64,000 nt of DNA from Welwitschia mirabilis (lineage: Eukaryota > Gnetophyta > Gnetopsida > Welwitschiales). Made by a program: the position numbers and the translations under genes. The first letter of the stretch is position 1. Every line of letters starts with the position of its first letter. Shown piece by piece: positions 1 through 11,496 of this stretch. The stretch spans positions 219,853,485 through 219,917,484 of the forward strand of contig JBOZIK010000001.1 of NCBI GenBank assembly GCA_051453625.1, given 5' to 3'. The notes under the pieces are model-generated. The model had not been told where the DNA came from and ran no database searches. It worked only from the letters and a program-made list of their open reading frames with translations.

Positions 1-366
1 CATGCTACCATCTTTCTTCCCTCATAGCACTAGTAAAATTCCCTTGGTAATTTTCCAACATCTCCTCTGTGAGAGAAGCCCAAGCCTAGATCATCAAGCT
101 GTGTAATAGAAATTAGCTTCTTCATCACCTTCGGAACATGATGAATATTATTAATGGTAACCTTGGGCAATCTTAGCTATTGCAAAACAACACTGTCTAC
201 CCCAACAACCTATAGAGGTTCTTCATTGGCAGTGTAAACAACTTTGGAAGAAATAGGACTATAAATAGAGAAAACAGAACGATCTGGACAGATATGAAAA
301 GAAGCACCTAAATCAACAAGCCAAACGTCTTGACTACCAGAAGACCACATGATACTGACACTAAAA
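1..366 (-). pseudogene. copia protease and start of pre-integrase domain, broken
   Basis: The minus-strand frame gives VWLVDLGASFHICPD near 290-350, matching the copia aspartic protease motif around D-S-G-A-S, with the active-site Ser replaced by Leu (DLGAS). It continues into a pre-integrase-like stretch (INNIHHVPKVMKKLISI) near 110-170. Two in-frame stops interrupt it between roughly 150 and 210. It directly follows gag on the same strand and is cut by the window edge. The family call rests on motif recognition; the loss of activity is inferred from the stops and the missing Ser. Confidence 0.7.
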
Positions 367-369
367 ACC

Positions 370-1450
370 TAGTTCTCTCATCTGCCTGATTAACCTATGA
401 GGAAGACTCAGTCGAATGGCCTTCTTCATGCCTCTCTTTCTGCTTTGCCTTCCAAGTGTAATAGTCTTTCTTCGTATGCCCCTTTTTCTTACAAAACCAA
501 CATTTGATGTTTTTGCCATGAGAAGCTCCTCTACTTTTGCTTCACCCCTTGCTTTTACGTCTCTTATTCCTGCCTCTGTTTTCAGTTATGAATGCACCTT
601 CTGAAGATTGCGTTTCATAGTCTACCCTCAGAATCTTGAAGCCTAAACATAACTTGCTCAAATGTCATTCTAGTAATATTTATAGATGTCACTACTGCAA
701 ACCAAGCTTCAGGAAGAGAATCCAATAAAGCATAAGGCTTAACTAAATCCAGAATTTTAATTTTATACTCCTCCAACTTTACCAGATTACCTATCATGTC
801 ATCCAGATGATCTTGTAATGAAACTTCTGGTCGCTTCCTCGCCTTAAAAACCTTCTGGTAAATGTGAAACATGTTCAAACGGGATGGTTTATCAAACCTG
901 TTCTTGAGGGTTTGCTAGAGATCATGAGGTTCCATATCCTGTTTAATGGACTGTAAGATCTTATTACTTAGACTTAGATGTATGTAAGACAAGGCCTTTC
1001 TTTTCACCTTTTCCCATTCTTTGTCCTTCATGGATGCCAGTTACGTAGGCTCCAGAGCTTCAAGGCACTCCTTTTGCGTCAATGCGGCTTTCATTAGAAC
1101 ACTCCAAATATTTTGGTTTCGACCAACGAGCATATTCATCGTTTGTAATCTCTCCATTATGCTTCACCTCAAAGAAACGTATCCAATTGGTACGAAGGCA
1201 AACAAGAATGTTGTGAAACTGTATGGACGAATCCCAAATATTTGGCCCCCTTGCTCTGTTTCGCTCTGCTTGCTTGCTATGCTTAGCTTTACTAGGACTT
1301 GCGTTGCTCCACTCGCTTTGCTTGCCCCGCAGTTGCAAGTAACAACGCGAATTGTCCACTTGTTTATTGGAGCACTCGCTCGCTTCTCTCGCTCACTCCA
1401 TTCACAAGCTTCACTCATAGAAGCTCTTCAAAGTTCCTGCAAGTTTGAAT
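370..1450 (-). pseudogene. copia gag (UBN2-type) with damaged CCHC zinc knuckle
   Basis: Gag forms the retroelement's virus-like particle and binds its RNA. The minus-strand frame between 1060 and 615 reads as a typical copia gag helical core (for example KALSYIHLSLSNKILQSIKQ and MFHIYQKVFKARKRPEVSLQ). The longest open piece is 615-878. A zinc knuckle follows at about 455-520: CWFCKKKGHTKKDY, which keeps C, C and H of CX2CX4HX4C but has Tyr for the last Cys. At least three in-frame stops separate the pieces. The N-terminal part near 1200-1430 is low-complexity and less certain. A dead copy, not a host gene. Confidence 0.75.
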
Positions 1451-1486
1451 CCTTCGCTGCAACACCTTGATGTAAACCCTAACCAA

Positions 1487-1498
1487 GCTCCGATGCCA
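1487..1498 (-). promoter_or_regulatory. tRNA-iMet primer-binding site of the copia element
   Basis: On the minus strand this reads TGGCATCGGAGC, two changes from the usual plant copia site TGGTATCAGAGC. It lies two bases inside the LTR end TTCTTAACA (minus strand), the standard position for priming minus-strand DNA synthesis. Confidence 0.7.
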
Positions 1499-1500
1499 GT

Positions 1501-1800
1501 TGTTAAGAATAGTAGGGGAAAATAGCGGAAACAAAAAGCAAACAACACACAGGAATTTAGATCGAAACCCCAAAGAGGGGAAAAACCATGGAAGCAATGC
1601 AAAGCTCTCTTAAGATTTCGAGAAATAATCCAAGGACACAAGCCATCCTCAATAGCCAGAGTGTTTAGAATATGATCCTCCTCCTTCAAAACCCTTCCCC
1701 TTAAATGGGCTCATTTTACGTTAAAAAGCCTAATTTTATATTAACTTTATAAATAGCCCCCTCGCAATTTATAATATAAGAACAAAACTACACTTTACAA
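1501..1800 (-). repeat. 5' LTR of the minus-strand copia element (outer edge approximate)
   Basis: The inner edge is set by TGTTAAGAAT (plus strand) next to the primer site. A TATA-like box, CTATTTATAAAG on the minus strand (1745-1756), is placed to start transcription toward gag. No matching terminal inverted repeat or target duplication was found at the outer edge, so the length is a guess. Confidence 0.5.
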
Positions 1801-2029
1801 ACAAAGTGCTACAACGAGGGAAAAATAGAAGATACAAAAGAGGATTTAACTTCAACTCCAATGATTCTTTCATAAAGTTTCCATGATTTGAAAGGAAAAA
1901 TTAAATTTACCAGTGTGCCAGCAACAGTAGCATATTCAAGATCAAAAGAAATTGAGAAAGAATTTAGCTCCTTTAAAGAGCTTTTCTTCAAATTGAAGGT
2001 AAATGCTCAAGTCAGCAGCATTATTTCAT

Positions 2030-3560
2030 AGATTAAAATATCCAATAGTGATAATGGGCAGCTCTTGAAGACCATCACTTTACAAGAATTGGAAGAGATC
2101 AGCAAGGCTCTAAAGAGTGATGAGTTTTTGGTCCTGTTGGCCAGACATATGTGTTTATCAAAAGCCACATTTGGATGTTGAATCAAGCTCTCCTTAGTGC
2201 TATAAATTTCATCCTCTACAATGGAGTCAACTAGAGGTGGAATACGATATGTATTGCTCTAATTCCCGATGTTGACTTGCCTGTTAATCCTAGTGATTTC
2301 ATATCTAGTAGTCTTTAGAATACTCTTAACAAAAATTCTTAAACTTATTGATAATAGGCTTAGTAACCCACCTCCAATAATCATTTTCAATTTCCAATCA
2401 AGGTTTATGCATGGGGGATATTTTTGTCTTAGTCATATCCTTTGAGAAAATAAATTATGCTTTGTAAGAGACATTCCAAGAACCTACAATTTAGAGTCTC
2501 AGTAGTCTGGGCTTCAATGAGAGATTGTGCCAAATTTGTGAACAGTCATTTGTCCTCCATTAGAGACTTTATTCTAACAAAAGACAAGACGTAAGTTTTC
2601 TTCCAACCAAAGAGTTGTCTTAGACAACCCTTTCTTCCCCTACTTATTTATTTTCTATTTGGTGATCACCAATAAGCTGGCTAATCATTCTGTAAAAGGG
2701 ATCAAGGTGAGTAGTTATGTTTTCAAAAGATTTTCTATTGAAATTGACACTATTATCCTCTCTTTGGCTACTATTGTAGACGCTGGAAAGACCACAAAGC
2801 TCGTGAATTGGTTTTAAAGGAAAGTGACAAAGTAATTATCTGACATGATACCAAAAATTCCTATTGAAATGTTAAAAATAGGACTTGTGATGATATCAAC
2901 ACAATTCTTAATTGCAAGGTGGGTAAGACTTCTAGCAAATACCTTTGGGTTACCCTTCTTCATTGGTAGGATTGTAGGGCTTCCAGTAGATTGTGGAATG
3001 AGGCCATCCAAAAATGATAACTAAGCTTTCAAATCTAAAGGCTTTGCTTCTTTCTTCTTTAGGCTGAATTCAGTTAACTTCAACTTGTCTGAGTGGTATT
3101 CCTTGTTATCCTTTGTTAATCTTTCACTCACCTAAAAGAATCTTGAAGGAATTGACTAGATAATCAGAAATTTAATTTCATTTCAAGAAAAGAGAAATGG
3201 CAGATTTCAACTTGTCAATTAGGAAACCTCAAGGATAGAATTGACCTTATTGATTTGGAGACCATAGCTGCCTCTTGATTTGCTAGTGGTCTGGCCATAC
3301 ATAGTCATATGAACAAAGCCTTTATAGCTAAATATCCTGGAATATCCAGCATGGTAAAAAGATATATGGACTAATGACTAATCTCATTGAGAGACATAAA
3401 AGTTTAAAAAAGAAAAGTCCACATACGGGTGATAGGTTGACGATCCAGCATGGTAAAAGGAGTATATGGACTACTCTCATTAAAGAGACATAGAAGTTCA
3501 AAAAAGAATACTCTAGGTATGGGCAATGGGTTGAAGAGTCAATGCGGATTGACAAATAAG
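2030..3560 (+). pseudogene. LINE (non-LTR) reverse transcriptase fragment
   Basis: In shifting plus-strand frames the region follows the order of a plant LINE reverse transcriptase: an early ITLQELEEISKALKS segment (about 2080), a degenerate SDF-IS-L / NRL segment (about 2290-2360), then NPFFPYLFIFYLVITNKLAN at about 2625-2685, matching the LSPYLFI block. A LGLPFFIGR-like block follows at 2945-2975 and a WNEAIQK-type stretch near 2993. Frames change between blocks and stops are frequent. It may have the same origin as the LINE 3' fragment at 7230-8990, split by later sequence; that is inference. Confidence 0.65.
3344..3535 (+). repeat. Tandem duplication, about 99-bp unit, in LINE 3' coding part
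   Basis: ATCCAGCATGGTAAAA starts at 3344 and again at 3443. Both are followed by a similar run (ATATGGACTA..., CTCATT..AGAGACATA.AAGTT.AAAAAAGAA). The copies differ by small indels and substitutions, so the duplication is old. Confidence 0.75.
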
Positions 3561-4095
3561 CAGAATTCTAAGTCACAATCAGACAAATCAGATAAAAATT
3601 GGTAGTAAATTGCTAAGGAATCGAGAAATTCAAGTAAACATTACAAAACAAATAGGAGAGATATTTGACAAGAATTCTTCTTGGATATTGTTATACACAT
3701 AATAAAACATGTAAAAGATGATTACTAAGAAGATTACTAACATGTCCATAAAGCATGGTTCGTATCATAGAAATGAGACTTGCTTTGGAGTTGCAGTTTT
3801 TGTGATGCCAAATTTGTGATTCTAAAAAAATGCTGAATCATGATGAGTTCAAAATTGTAGTTTAAAGTGGAATTCCACTTTGCCTAGCATTATACAATAA
3901 TTTGAAGACAATAGCACAAAAACCTCACTGTAGCAAACTTTTAACACATTCTTACAATTGTGAAGTTCAATTCAGAGACATGGAAAGCCTACAGACATCA
4001 ATGTTTTGGATGCTAGAGAAGTGAATTTATTTCACTGTTTTTGGGACAGAAGGTATGCTACGATTTTGCTTTTGATTGTTTTTTTTCTCCAGTGT
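3560..4095. other. No recognisable feature
   Basis: AT-rich sequence between LINE fragment and the TGACTC cluster. I see no gene or repeat that I can support. Confidence 0.5.
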
Positions 4096-4345
4096 AGCAG
4101 AACTCAACTTGACTTGCGAGTCAATGACAATGACTCACCAACATTTAGCAAATCACTTGCTTTGACTTAGGTCCCTATGTCAGATCAATGACTCACCAAC
4201 CATTGGCGAGTCACTTGCTTTGACGTAGGATCATTGACTCAAATCTTATTTTTTCTGAAAAATTTCAAAAACAATTGACTCACTGAGTCAAGTGAGTGAC
4301 TCACCAGTGAGGCAGCTCAAATTTTTCCGACTCTTTGGCACACCA
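4096..4345. repeat. TGACTC/GAGTCA-rich repeats with internal duplication
   Basis: At least eight TGACTC or GAGTCA words occur in 250 bases, including a perfect 17-bp palindrome TTGACTCACTGAGTCAA at 4275-4291. A unit of about 65 bp starting AATGACTCACCAAC is repeated (near 4130 and 4195). The core TGACTCA is the binding word of GCN4/AP-1-type bZIP factors. Repetition inside a transposon-rich intron makes a decayed LTR or other transposon terminus at least as likely. A weak inverted counterpart (GAGTCAAATTTGAGCTG) lies near 5213. Confidence 0.6.
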
Positions 4346-4478
4346 AAGAGTCAAAATTCTAGGTCACAATTTTGACCTAAATGTGTTGTAAGGCCCAAAA
4401 CCTTCAGAAGGATCTTTTAATGACTCAACAGTAAATTATGCAGATTCAAAAACACATAAAAGGGGTCAATTAAATAAG

Positions 4479-4578
4479 NNNNNNNNNNNNNNNNNNNNNN
4501 NNNNNNNNNNNNNNNNNNNNNNNNNNNNNNNNNNNNNNNNNNNNNNNNNNNNNNNNNNNNNNNNNNNNNNNNNNNNNN
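4479..4578. other. Assembly gap (100 N)
   Basis: Exactly 100 N, the usual placeholder for unknown size. A 12-bp inverted pair, GGTCACAATTTT (4367) and AAAATTGTGACC (just right of the gap), flanks it, so a foldback may have hindered assembly. Confidence 0.95.
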
Positions 4579-5577
4579 TATTACAAGGGCAATCTTGTAA
4601 CTAAAATTGTGACCGACAATGGCATGCTACAAATTTAAAATGGAGCTCTCAAAAATTCCTTTTTTAAATTTCTGAAAAAGGGGATCCTCTAACTATACCA
4701 AAAACAAATGTATTCATTAAAAACAATATTTGGAAACTTCATTTTGCATATGTAAACAGGCTTTGGCTCTTTTCACTCTTTTAAAAGTTTGGCATTATGC
4801 ATTAGGTAAAGTTTTACTTAGTCCTCTTCCCTTTAGTTCAAAATTTTGTTTAGCATTAGGTATTTATACGTCCTTCCATATAGTTTACGTATTGGGTTTT
4901 TGCATTTTTAAAATGCATATATATGATTTACGTATTTTGTTGTTCGTATGCTCATTAATTAAATTGACGATTTCACCCGAACGATTCATATTACACTCAG
5001 TTATCTGTATTGTTCATTATAATGTTTTTCAAATAATCATTTAATTTCATTTTCTGCTAATAAAATTGTTAAATTTGCATTTTATACACTTAACAACAAA
5101 ATTCATCCATCAAACATTAATATTATAATGTTTGTTCATGTTTTGCTTTTGATTCTTCCAAAAGGGTCAAAATCAAATGAGCCAGTGAGTTAACAAGTAA
5201 GTCAGGAGTTGTGAGTCAAATTTGAGCTGTCTTGGCGATTTGCAATTCATGTTGCTTTGATTTTTATAAGTATTATATTTTTTCATTTCTTTTCTCTACT
5301 GTTTACTTTTATCATTTTGTTCTTTTCCATTTTTTTCTCTTCTATTTTAATGGATATCGCATTTTGCACATGTATAATTCCCATGAAGTATAAACACCAT
5401 TGTTTTGAAAATAAGCAAATGTCAGTTGTTCAACAAATAATAAAAAATATTTATATGATACCAAACGCTGGTTTGTTTAGTTTATATTGACATTAACTTG
5501 TTTTTTGGCTCAATAATATATTGGATGTAAGTATCTATTGAAAAAAACTAAAACAAGTTCTGATATATATATATTTT
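4579..5577. other. No recognisable gene
   Basis: Strongly AT-rich. Short open stretches (for example 4730-5044 and 5257-5490) have low-complexity hydrophobic translations and no family resemblance, so I do not call them genes. TGACTC-like words recur near 5165-5215. Confidence 0.5.
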
Positions 5578-7100
5578 AAATCTTGTGATTCCATGTGATT
5601 CCTGGTTGTTATTCTGGTGATACTCACAAGTTAAATCTTGGGGGAAAAAGTGTGCATCTCCTTGCATATGTTAAAAGTATGGTTCATATTTTACTAATAG
5701 TATGCAGAAACTCTGCTTTGTTTTAACAAAGTCTAGTGAATTTGCAGTGAATTCAATGTTTAAAGTTGTTAGTTTTAATCTTCCAATTTATAAAATAGAA
5801 ACATGCATATTTGTCATGGTGCATAAAATACCATAGGATAAAAAAGATTAAAAAAAGCCCAGAAACTCGTTTTCCAAAACAACATTATAGTGAACAGTTC
5901 CAGTTTATAATTACTCAAAACTACAAGTACGTATAGTCAAGTCAGAAACATCATCTACAACACATAAATGAAAGTGAAAGAGTCAACAGAGCACTGAATT
6001 TGAGATTATAATCTATAAATGAATCTAGGTTTTTCCCATGATAAATATTGCAGCTCTGGATCCATACAAAGCATACAAAAACCTTTGCTGGAAATGCATA
6101 GGAGAAAATGTGCTGTTTTATCTTTTAACAGTGATCTGGCTGTTTAGTTTGCATTGTTTTAATAAATCAATTAATCACATATACTGTGTGATTAATCACA
6201 GTCGGGTTGGGAAGGAAAATAAGATTTCTAACAGTTAATACATGCTGGTCTGAGAGGAACCTTGCAATTCCACACGACTCCCACTTCCGATTCTGGTGAT
6301 TTTTGTAATTTAAATCTGGAATGTGAGAAAATGATTCTGCATAATGATCCATGTTTTAAAAGTATAGTTCATATTTTACCAATAATAGAAAGAGACACTG
6401 ATTTATTTCAACATATTCTAGTAAGTTTGCAATAAATTCAAATGTTTAAGATTGTTAGTTTTAATGTTCCAACTTATAAAATAGGAACATACACATTTGT
6501 AATTGTGCATAAATACCATAGAACAAAAAATATTAGAAAAGAAGAAACTCATTTTTCAGATCAACATTATATTGAACAATTCCAGTTTATAATTTAACCA
6601 AAACTACAAGTACTCATAGTCATTAGACTCGTAAAGATAATCTACAATAATATGTGAAACAGTGAATAAAACACCAAATTTGAGACAATAATCTATAAAG
6701 CTGTGTAGGTTTCCCATGGCAAATATTGCAGTTTGGAATCTGTATGAAACATACAAAAGCCTATCCTTAAACTATTTCTTTTGTTCTAATTCTAGAAGTT
6801 TCAAAAAAGGAAAAATGATTTTATGTCAAGAACCAATCTGGTTTCACTCCAGTTGTAATTTTGAGATAAAATCCTGAATACAAGGGCAAGAGAGATGTCA
6901 AAGATTTGTTGAAATCTGAAAATGCCTTTGTTGGAAATGCATAAGAGAAAATGTGCTATTTACCTTTTAACTGTGATCTGGCTTTTGAGCTTTCTTTGTT
7001 TGAAAATTTGCATTTAATGACATATACTGTGTGATTTATCACCAGCAGATCAGGAAAGGGAATAAGATTTCTGATAGCCAATGCATGCTGGTCTGAGAGG
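5578..7100. repeat. Large tandem duplication: copy 1 5578-6257, copy 2 6258-7100
   Basis: Two adjacent direct copies share many collinear blocks, for example GTTCATATTTTACNAATA, GGAAATGCATAGGAGAAAAT, ACATATACTGTGTGAT and the shared end CATGCTGGTCTGAGAGG (6241-6257 and 7084-7100). Copy 1 is 680 bp. Copy 2 is 843 bp because it holds about 160 extra bases (6762-6922), flanked by the similar words AAAAGCCT and AAAATGCCT. A small hairpin (TAATCACA/TGTGATTA) lies near 6174-6196. I find no coding sequence; the unit may be a host intron segment or part of a transposon. Confidence 0.85.
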
Positions 7101-7229
7101 ATAATCAGCAGTCCCAATTTAGACTGGTTAGATTTAGTCTAGTGATTAAAGACTGAGGACGGTTGATTAATTGCTGGTTTAGAAACTTATGATTTGGGCA
7201 GATGCAAGCCAAAAAGATCCCTTTTGGAA

Positions 7230-8990
7230 TGGTCTCTTAGACATTTTACCTTCCTTTACATCCAAGTTAGATAGGAATATGGCAAAGGTGGCAATACCCT
7301 TGAATATTTCACATCCATCTGGCAGAAGATCCCACTTAGGATATTATGTCTAGAGTCTGGGCTGAGGAGCATCATGGTAGAAAGAGGACTTCAGAGGTTC
7401 CAGCTAGTGGCCAGCCTTATTTAGCTGTCAGCTATTTGACAAAATGGTCTCTGATTTTGATAATAATCTTGGCAACAAGATCATTAGTTAAAAGCCCTTT
7501 GTTTGTATGAGTTCAGGTTCGTCCACTATTAAAATGTTTTGGCTTTTGAATTATGGTTCCAGTCTGGGTTGGAAAAAGTTTTCTCATAGTTAAATAAGGT
7601 AGAATTCAAATTTTTGTGTACTTAGCCTTGAGTAATAAAATTCTGATTCAGAAGAATGTTACACATGTGGCTGCCAACTTCCTTTTTGATGTTGTTTATG
7701 CAGTAACAATATTGAAAATAGTGATCATCTCCTATTTGACTTTGAATTTAGCAAGGAAGTTTGGAACAAAGCAAGACAGCATGCTAGAACAATAAGCAAA
7801 AGGGAGGAGACTTTCCAGGCATATTTCTTCTAGTCATCTCTTTCTTCTTCTTTCTTTTGGGGCAAAGATATCAAACTCGCAACTTTTAGTGACAGTGTCT
7901 CCTCCAAGAAATACAGCTACCAGGATTGCCTAAGTGGATGGTATATTTATGCCTAGGGCTTCAGTGTGTACGCTAAGCTGGGCATCCAAAGGTTCGAACC
8001 TCCTGAATGAAGCACAAGTGCCCCAACAGTTGGTATATATAGAATGTGAACCCTATGATCAAAAATCTGAAATTGAGTATTAAATGCACAAATCAGCAAG
8101 TGTCCAATTATGAAAGTCCTCTTTCTAGTTCTGTGATGCATGGATTTCTCAATTTCGTTCTCGTTATTGCATACAGCCTTGTTCCCCCTAAACTTTGATA
8201 CAACTCATGATGTCAACGATGTAGACATAACATATAGATGGCACTATTGGACAGGAGCCATAAGAGGTTTGAGCTCTATAAATTGTGTAGTGCTTGGTCT
8301 CAACATCTCTCCGCTCCTTTACATCTGAAGTTGTCCTGCTAGAACTGTTTATTCCTTTTCGACAATTGTGGAGATAGGCCATCTTGGTATGAATTCCACA
8401 GTGATAATTTTTCCCTGCCTTTTTTCACCCAAGACATTGGTTGGCTTGTGTATCCCAAAAGGGTGGGCACAGTTCTAGCACGGGTCTCTAGGTGGCAACA
8501 TCGAAAGCTTAATGCTTAGAGGCATGTATATCCTGGTTTTGGTTGGCAACCTTGCTGCTATTATGGACTTACTCTATGAAGTTTAGGACTCTCTCTTCAT
8601 GCTGTTGAACATCAGGTATGCCAATATTATTGCTGCCAACAAGAACTGTGTTGCTGGAGCTGCTTGGGAAGAAATATGTAATTTTGACAACTTCCAAGTT
8701 CACTGGAAAGACATCCATAAAGCCATCAATGACAATTTTATGCTGGTAGATATAGTTTACGGGGCCAAGCTAAACCACTTTGCCTCTCTCTGTGATTGTC
8801 TTTTGTTGACTTCCAGCAATGTCCCTGCAGTCATGAAGGATCTCATCTACTTTTATATTCCTTTTTGGAAGAGGATATTGGGCCCTTGAAGTTAAAATCT
8901 CTTCTTAATCTGTTGTATGAATTCCAACAGGACAGTGTTCCCTTTGCTTCCTCTGAGGACTCAACCTCTGCTTTGTCATCTTCTGTCTCA
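7230..8990 (+). pseudogene. LINE 3' fragment: zf-RVT and RNase H-like remnants
   Basis: Near 7706-7780 the plus strand reads NIENSDHLLFDFEFSKEVWN, matching the zinc-binding zf-RVT block that ends plant LINE reverse transcriptases (family pattern roughly EHLF-x-C-x-FAKEVW); the second metal ligand is lost (Phe for Cys). Downstream, the 96-residue open frame 8599-8889 contains FQVHWKDIHKAIND and VDIVYGAKLNHFASL, which resemble the end of the LINE RNase H domain (W-x-I ... I-x-x-V-YREAN-x-x-AD-x-LA). Stops and frame changes lie between the parts. zf-RVT assignment is fairly secure, RNase H weaker. Confidence 0.6.
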
Positions 8991-8999
8991 TTTCTCTTT

Positions 9000-11480
9000 T
9001 TTTTTTTCTAGAGATTTGGCTATGTTTTTCTTTGCACCCTCTTTTGTAGTCTCCTATTTTGCCAACATTCATGATTATCAAAAGGTTTAATTCATAAAAC
9101 AGGATAAATTGTAAAGAAGAGGGCATTTCAGTGTCAAAACTGTGGATCAAATAGGGTAAATATAGTTAATGAACATCTAGCTTCTCTAAGTAAAAGCATA
9201 CTGCAAATGCGTTGTGGGGCTGGCTTGTTTTATTGGTCAAGGAAGAGTGAGTCAGTGAGTTATTAAGAAATCATCGTACATAAATTCAAACATTGATGAT
9301 ACTTTAAAATCTCCACTTTTCAAGTCTTAGCAGAGTTTTTAATTTTGAAAGACTAGACATCCTTATGATAATTATTCAGATTTAATCAAGGGATTCTGGT
9401 CATGTGAATTATCAGATTATTGCAACAATTTACTGATAGGAGATTGGACTTCAGGATCAGGCACTAATAAAACCTAAAATTTCACCAAGAGAGATTCTAC
9501 ACCTGACCTGCAAAATGGCCAAATCGCACTGCATCGTGGCGTTGATGAAGTTTAACCATTCAGATTTGAAACTGAGTTTATTGATGGCATATCTTATGCC
9601 AAAAACTTCACATCTATTAAGAAAGCTATTAGAAATATCCAAAGGCCATCCATAATCAGATTTCTTCATCATTAAGCAAACTAGGTGTATGTCCAATTTG
9701 TATCAAAAGATCAAGTCTTCCATTCCAATGACAAGGATGATCATTGTAGAATCTCACGTACCATGGTGACCATGCATGAAGCCCTAATTAGAGGTGGAAG
9801 AATGGCAAATTCATTCTATTTCAATCCTTCTCTTCAACTTGTGGTGATTGAAGCTTTGGCAATTGAATCATATTGTAGTTTCTTTGTCATATTAACTACT
9901 TTTCTTCCTCCCATTTTCGCTTGTCAATTGCTTGATAGACTCATTATCATGGCTTTCCAATTGTCCAGTTTTCCTAGTGAAGGAATTTTCTTCCAACTTT
10001 TAATATGCATTTCTATTAAGAACACTTGTACTTCAATGGCATTTGTTGCTATTCGTTTTTATGATATATATTGTTAGATCTTTAATCAAAGAACTCCTTT
10101 TTGATGCTTTCAATGCTATTATAATAGTAATTCTTTCCTTTCACTTTTTTAAGCAACTAGAGTTTGATATTTGATAACTATGAATGCTACCATTTATTTT
10201 TTCCCTAGAGTTTCATGTTTGATGAGTAGGGATGTGTTAATAGGTGTTGGAAGTATTTCTTTTATGTGTTGAGAGAATCCAAGATCCCCAAAAGATAATC
10301 ATCTTCCCTTTTACATAACCCTTATGCTTTATGGTTGCATCATATGAAGGGTGGCAAAGATGATAATGTAGGTGGTCTTTCCTATAATTTGATGCTCTTG
10401 ATATTTGCCAGCATTAGTTTGGAACTTTGGATAGAATTTTTCTTTAACAAAGGTTTCTTCGATATTAATATATCCCATTTCTCTTCTTGGGTTTATACCT
10501 CTCTTTCATTTGGTTTTGAATTCATGATTAGAGCATTGTTTCCATTCACTCCTTGTAGAGAAAACAACACTAGGACATCTATACTGTCATTTTGTAGCCC
10601 TAGTTTATTTTCAGACTGCTACCCTGCTTTGACAACTAAAGCAGGTTCTTCTCTTTCTTTGAGGTACGTTTCAAAATTCAGCATCATGACAATCAATCTC
10701 CTTGTAATTGGCAAAGCATAGCAGATATTTGACATTTTTGATGGTGAACTTAACATGGATCCACCTTTTAGATATTTAATTTCAAGTAATTTGACTGGCA
10801 TAATATTTGAGGGATTAGAGATTTTAACAAAATTTTACTATTTTATTATATCTCATCATTTACTTATTGTTGAATCTTTATCAATTATTCTGATGATCAG
10901 CATCCGTTAAGTTTTGTAACGTCGGTTTTGTATTGTAAATTAAACATATCCAAATGTTAGATTTATTCCTGCAGTAACATCCATGCAAAACATTGACTTA
11001 GTTTCTTATCCTAGTGAGCATTCTAGATATTCTTGTACATTGCGAACCTGATTGTGGACATAATGGTGGATGTATGATACTAAAAAGGCTTTTAAGAGAT
11101 CAAATAATCTTTGCCTTTTGTGAATGGGTGTCATCTTGATAACCTAGATGATAATATTCTTGCCCTGATAGCAATCACGGTCATTCAATGAAAGCTGCTA
11201 TAATATTTTACTTTCTGTTATGTGGCATTCTTTCTTCTATTTGCAATGTTTATTTATAAGGAAATGTAGCAAAATGAAAGACAAATTTGTTTTTAATGTT
11301 ATTAGCCTTTTTTTTCTTTTTCCTTTTTCCCTTATAACCCCTTTTGTGTCCTTTTGGAGTGGGGATTTTCTTTCCATTGAATCCTATAGTTTAAAACAAT
11401 TGCAAGAGCTCATCTATTGCTCTAACATAAACATGGTAAATGCTTTTGGAAACCATTATTTTTCCTCTTGTTTGATATTG
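9000..11480. other. Presumed intron sequence of the VPS9A gene
   Basis: I searched by eye for the preceding VPS9-domain exon (expected to end shortly after a D-E-F-L-P / I-Y-V-T-I-K type segment) and did not find it here or further left. Open stretches at 9685-10077 and 10335-10721 have no recognisable domain and unremarkable AT-rich codon content. A poly-T run lies at 8997-9009. Confidence 0.45.
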
Positions 11481-11496
11481 TGTTTCCTGCTTGTAG
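11474..11496 (+). promoter_or_regulatory. 3' splice acceptor before the VPS9A exon
   Basis: A pyrimidine-rich run ends in CTGCTTGTAG, followed by the first coding codon GCA at 11497. The AG is immediately preceded in frame by a stop (TAG 11494-11496), so the protein similarity must begin through splicing, in phase 0. This argues against a processed retrocopy. Confidence 0.8.

Larger units (their letters stand above)
1..1800 (-). mobile_element. Ty1/copia LTR retrotransposon, 5' part, degenerate
   Basis: Read on the minus strand, the order is LTR (from about 1800 to 1501), primer-binding site, gag, CCHC knuckle, then protease and pre-integrase, which is the copia order. The rest of pol and the 3' LTR lie beyond the left edge. 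The element is antisense to the VPS9A exon at 11497 and would lie in its intron if the exon assignment is right. Several in-frame stops make it non-coding today. The outer (right) LTR edge was not fixed by a target-site duplication, so 1800 is approximate. Confidence 0.75.

Noticed and set aside
1021-1470. 149-residue plus-strand frame
   Set aside because: It is antisense to the copia gag region and has low-complexity content; no family resemblance.
8599-8889. 96-residue frame as an independent gene
   Set aside because: Its text fits the end of a LINE RNase H domain and it follows zf-RVT on the same strand, so it was placed in the LINE fragment.
9685-10721. Two frames of about 130 residues as extra VPS9A exons
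   Set aside because: No similarity to any part of the VPS9 protein and no convincing splice signals.
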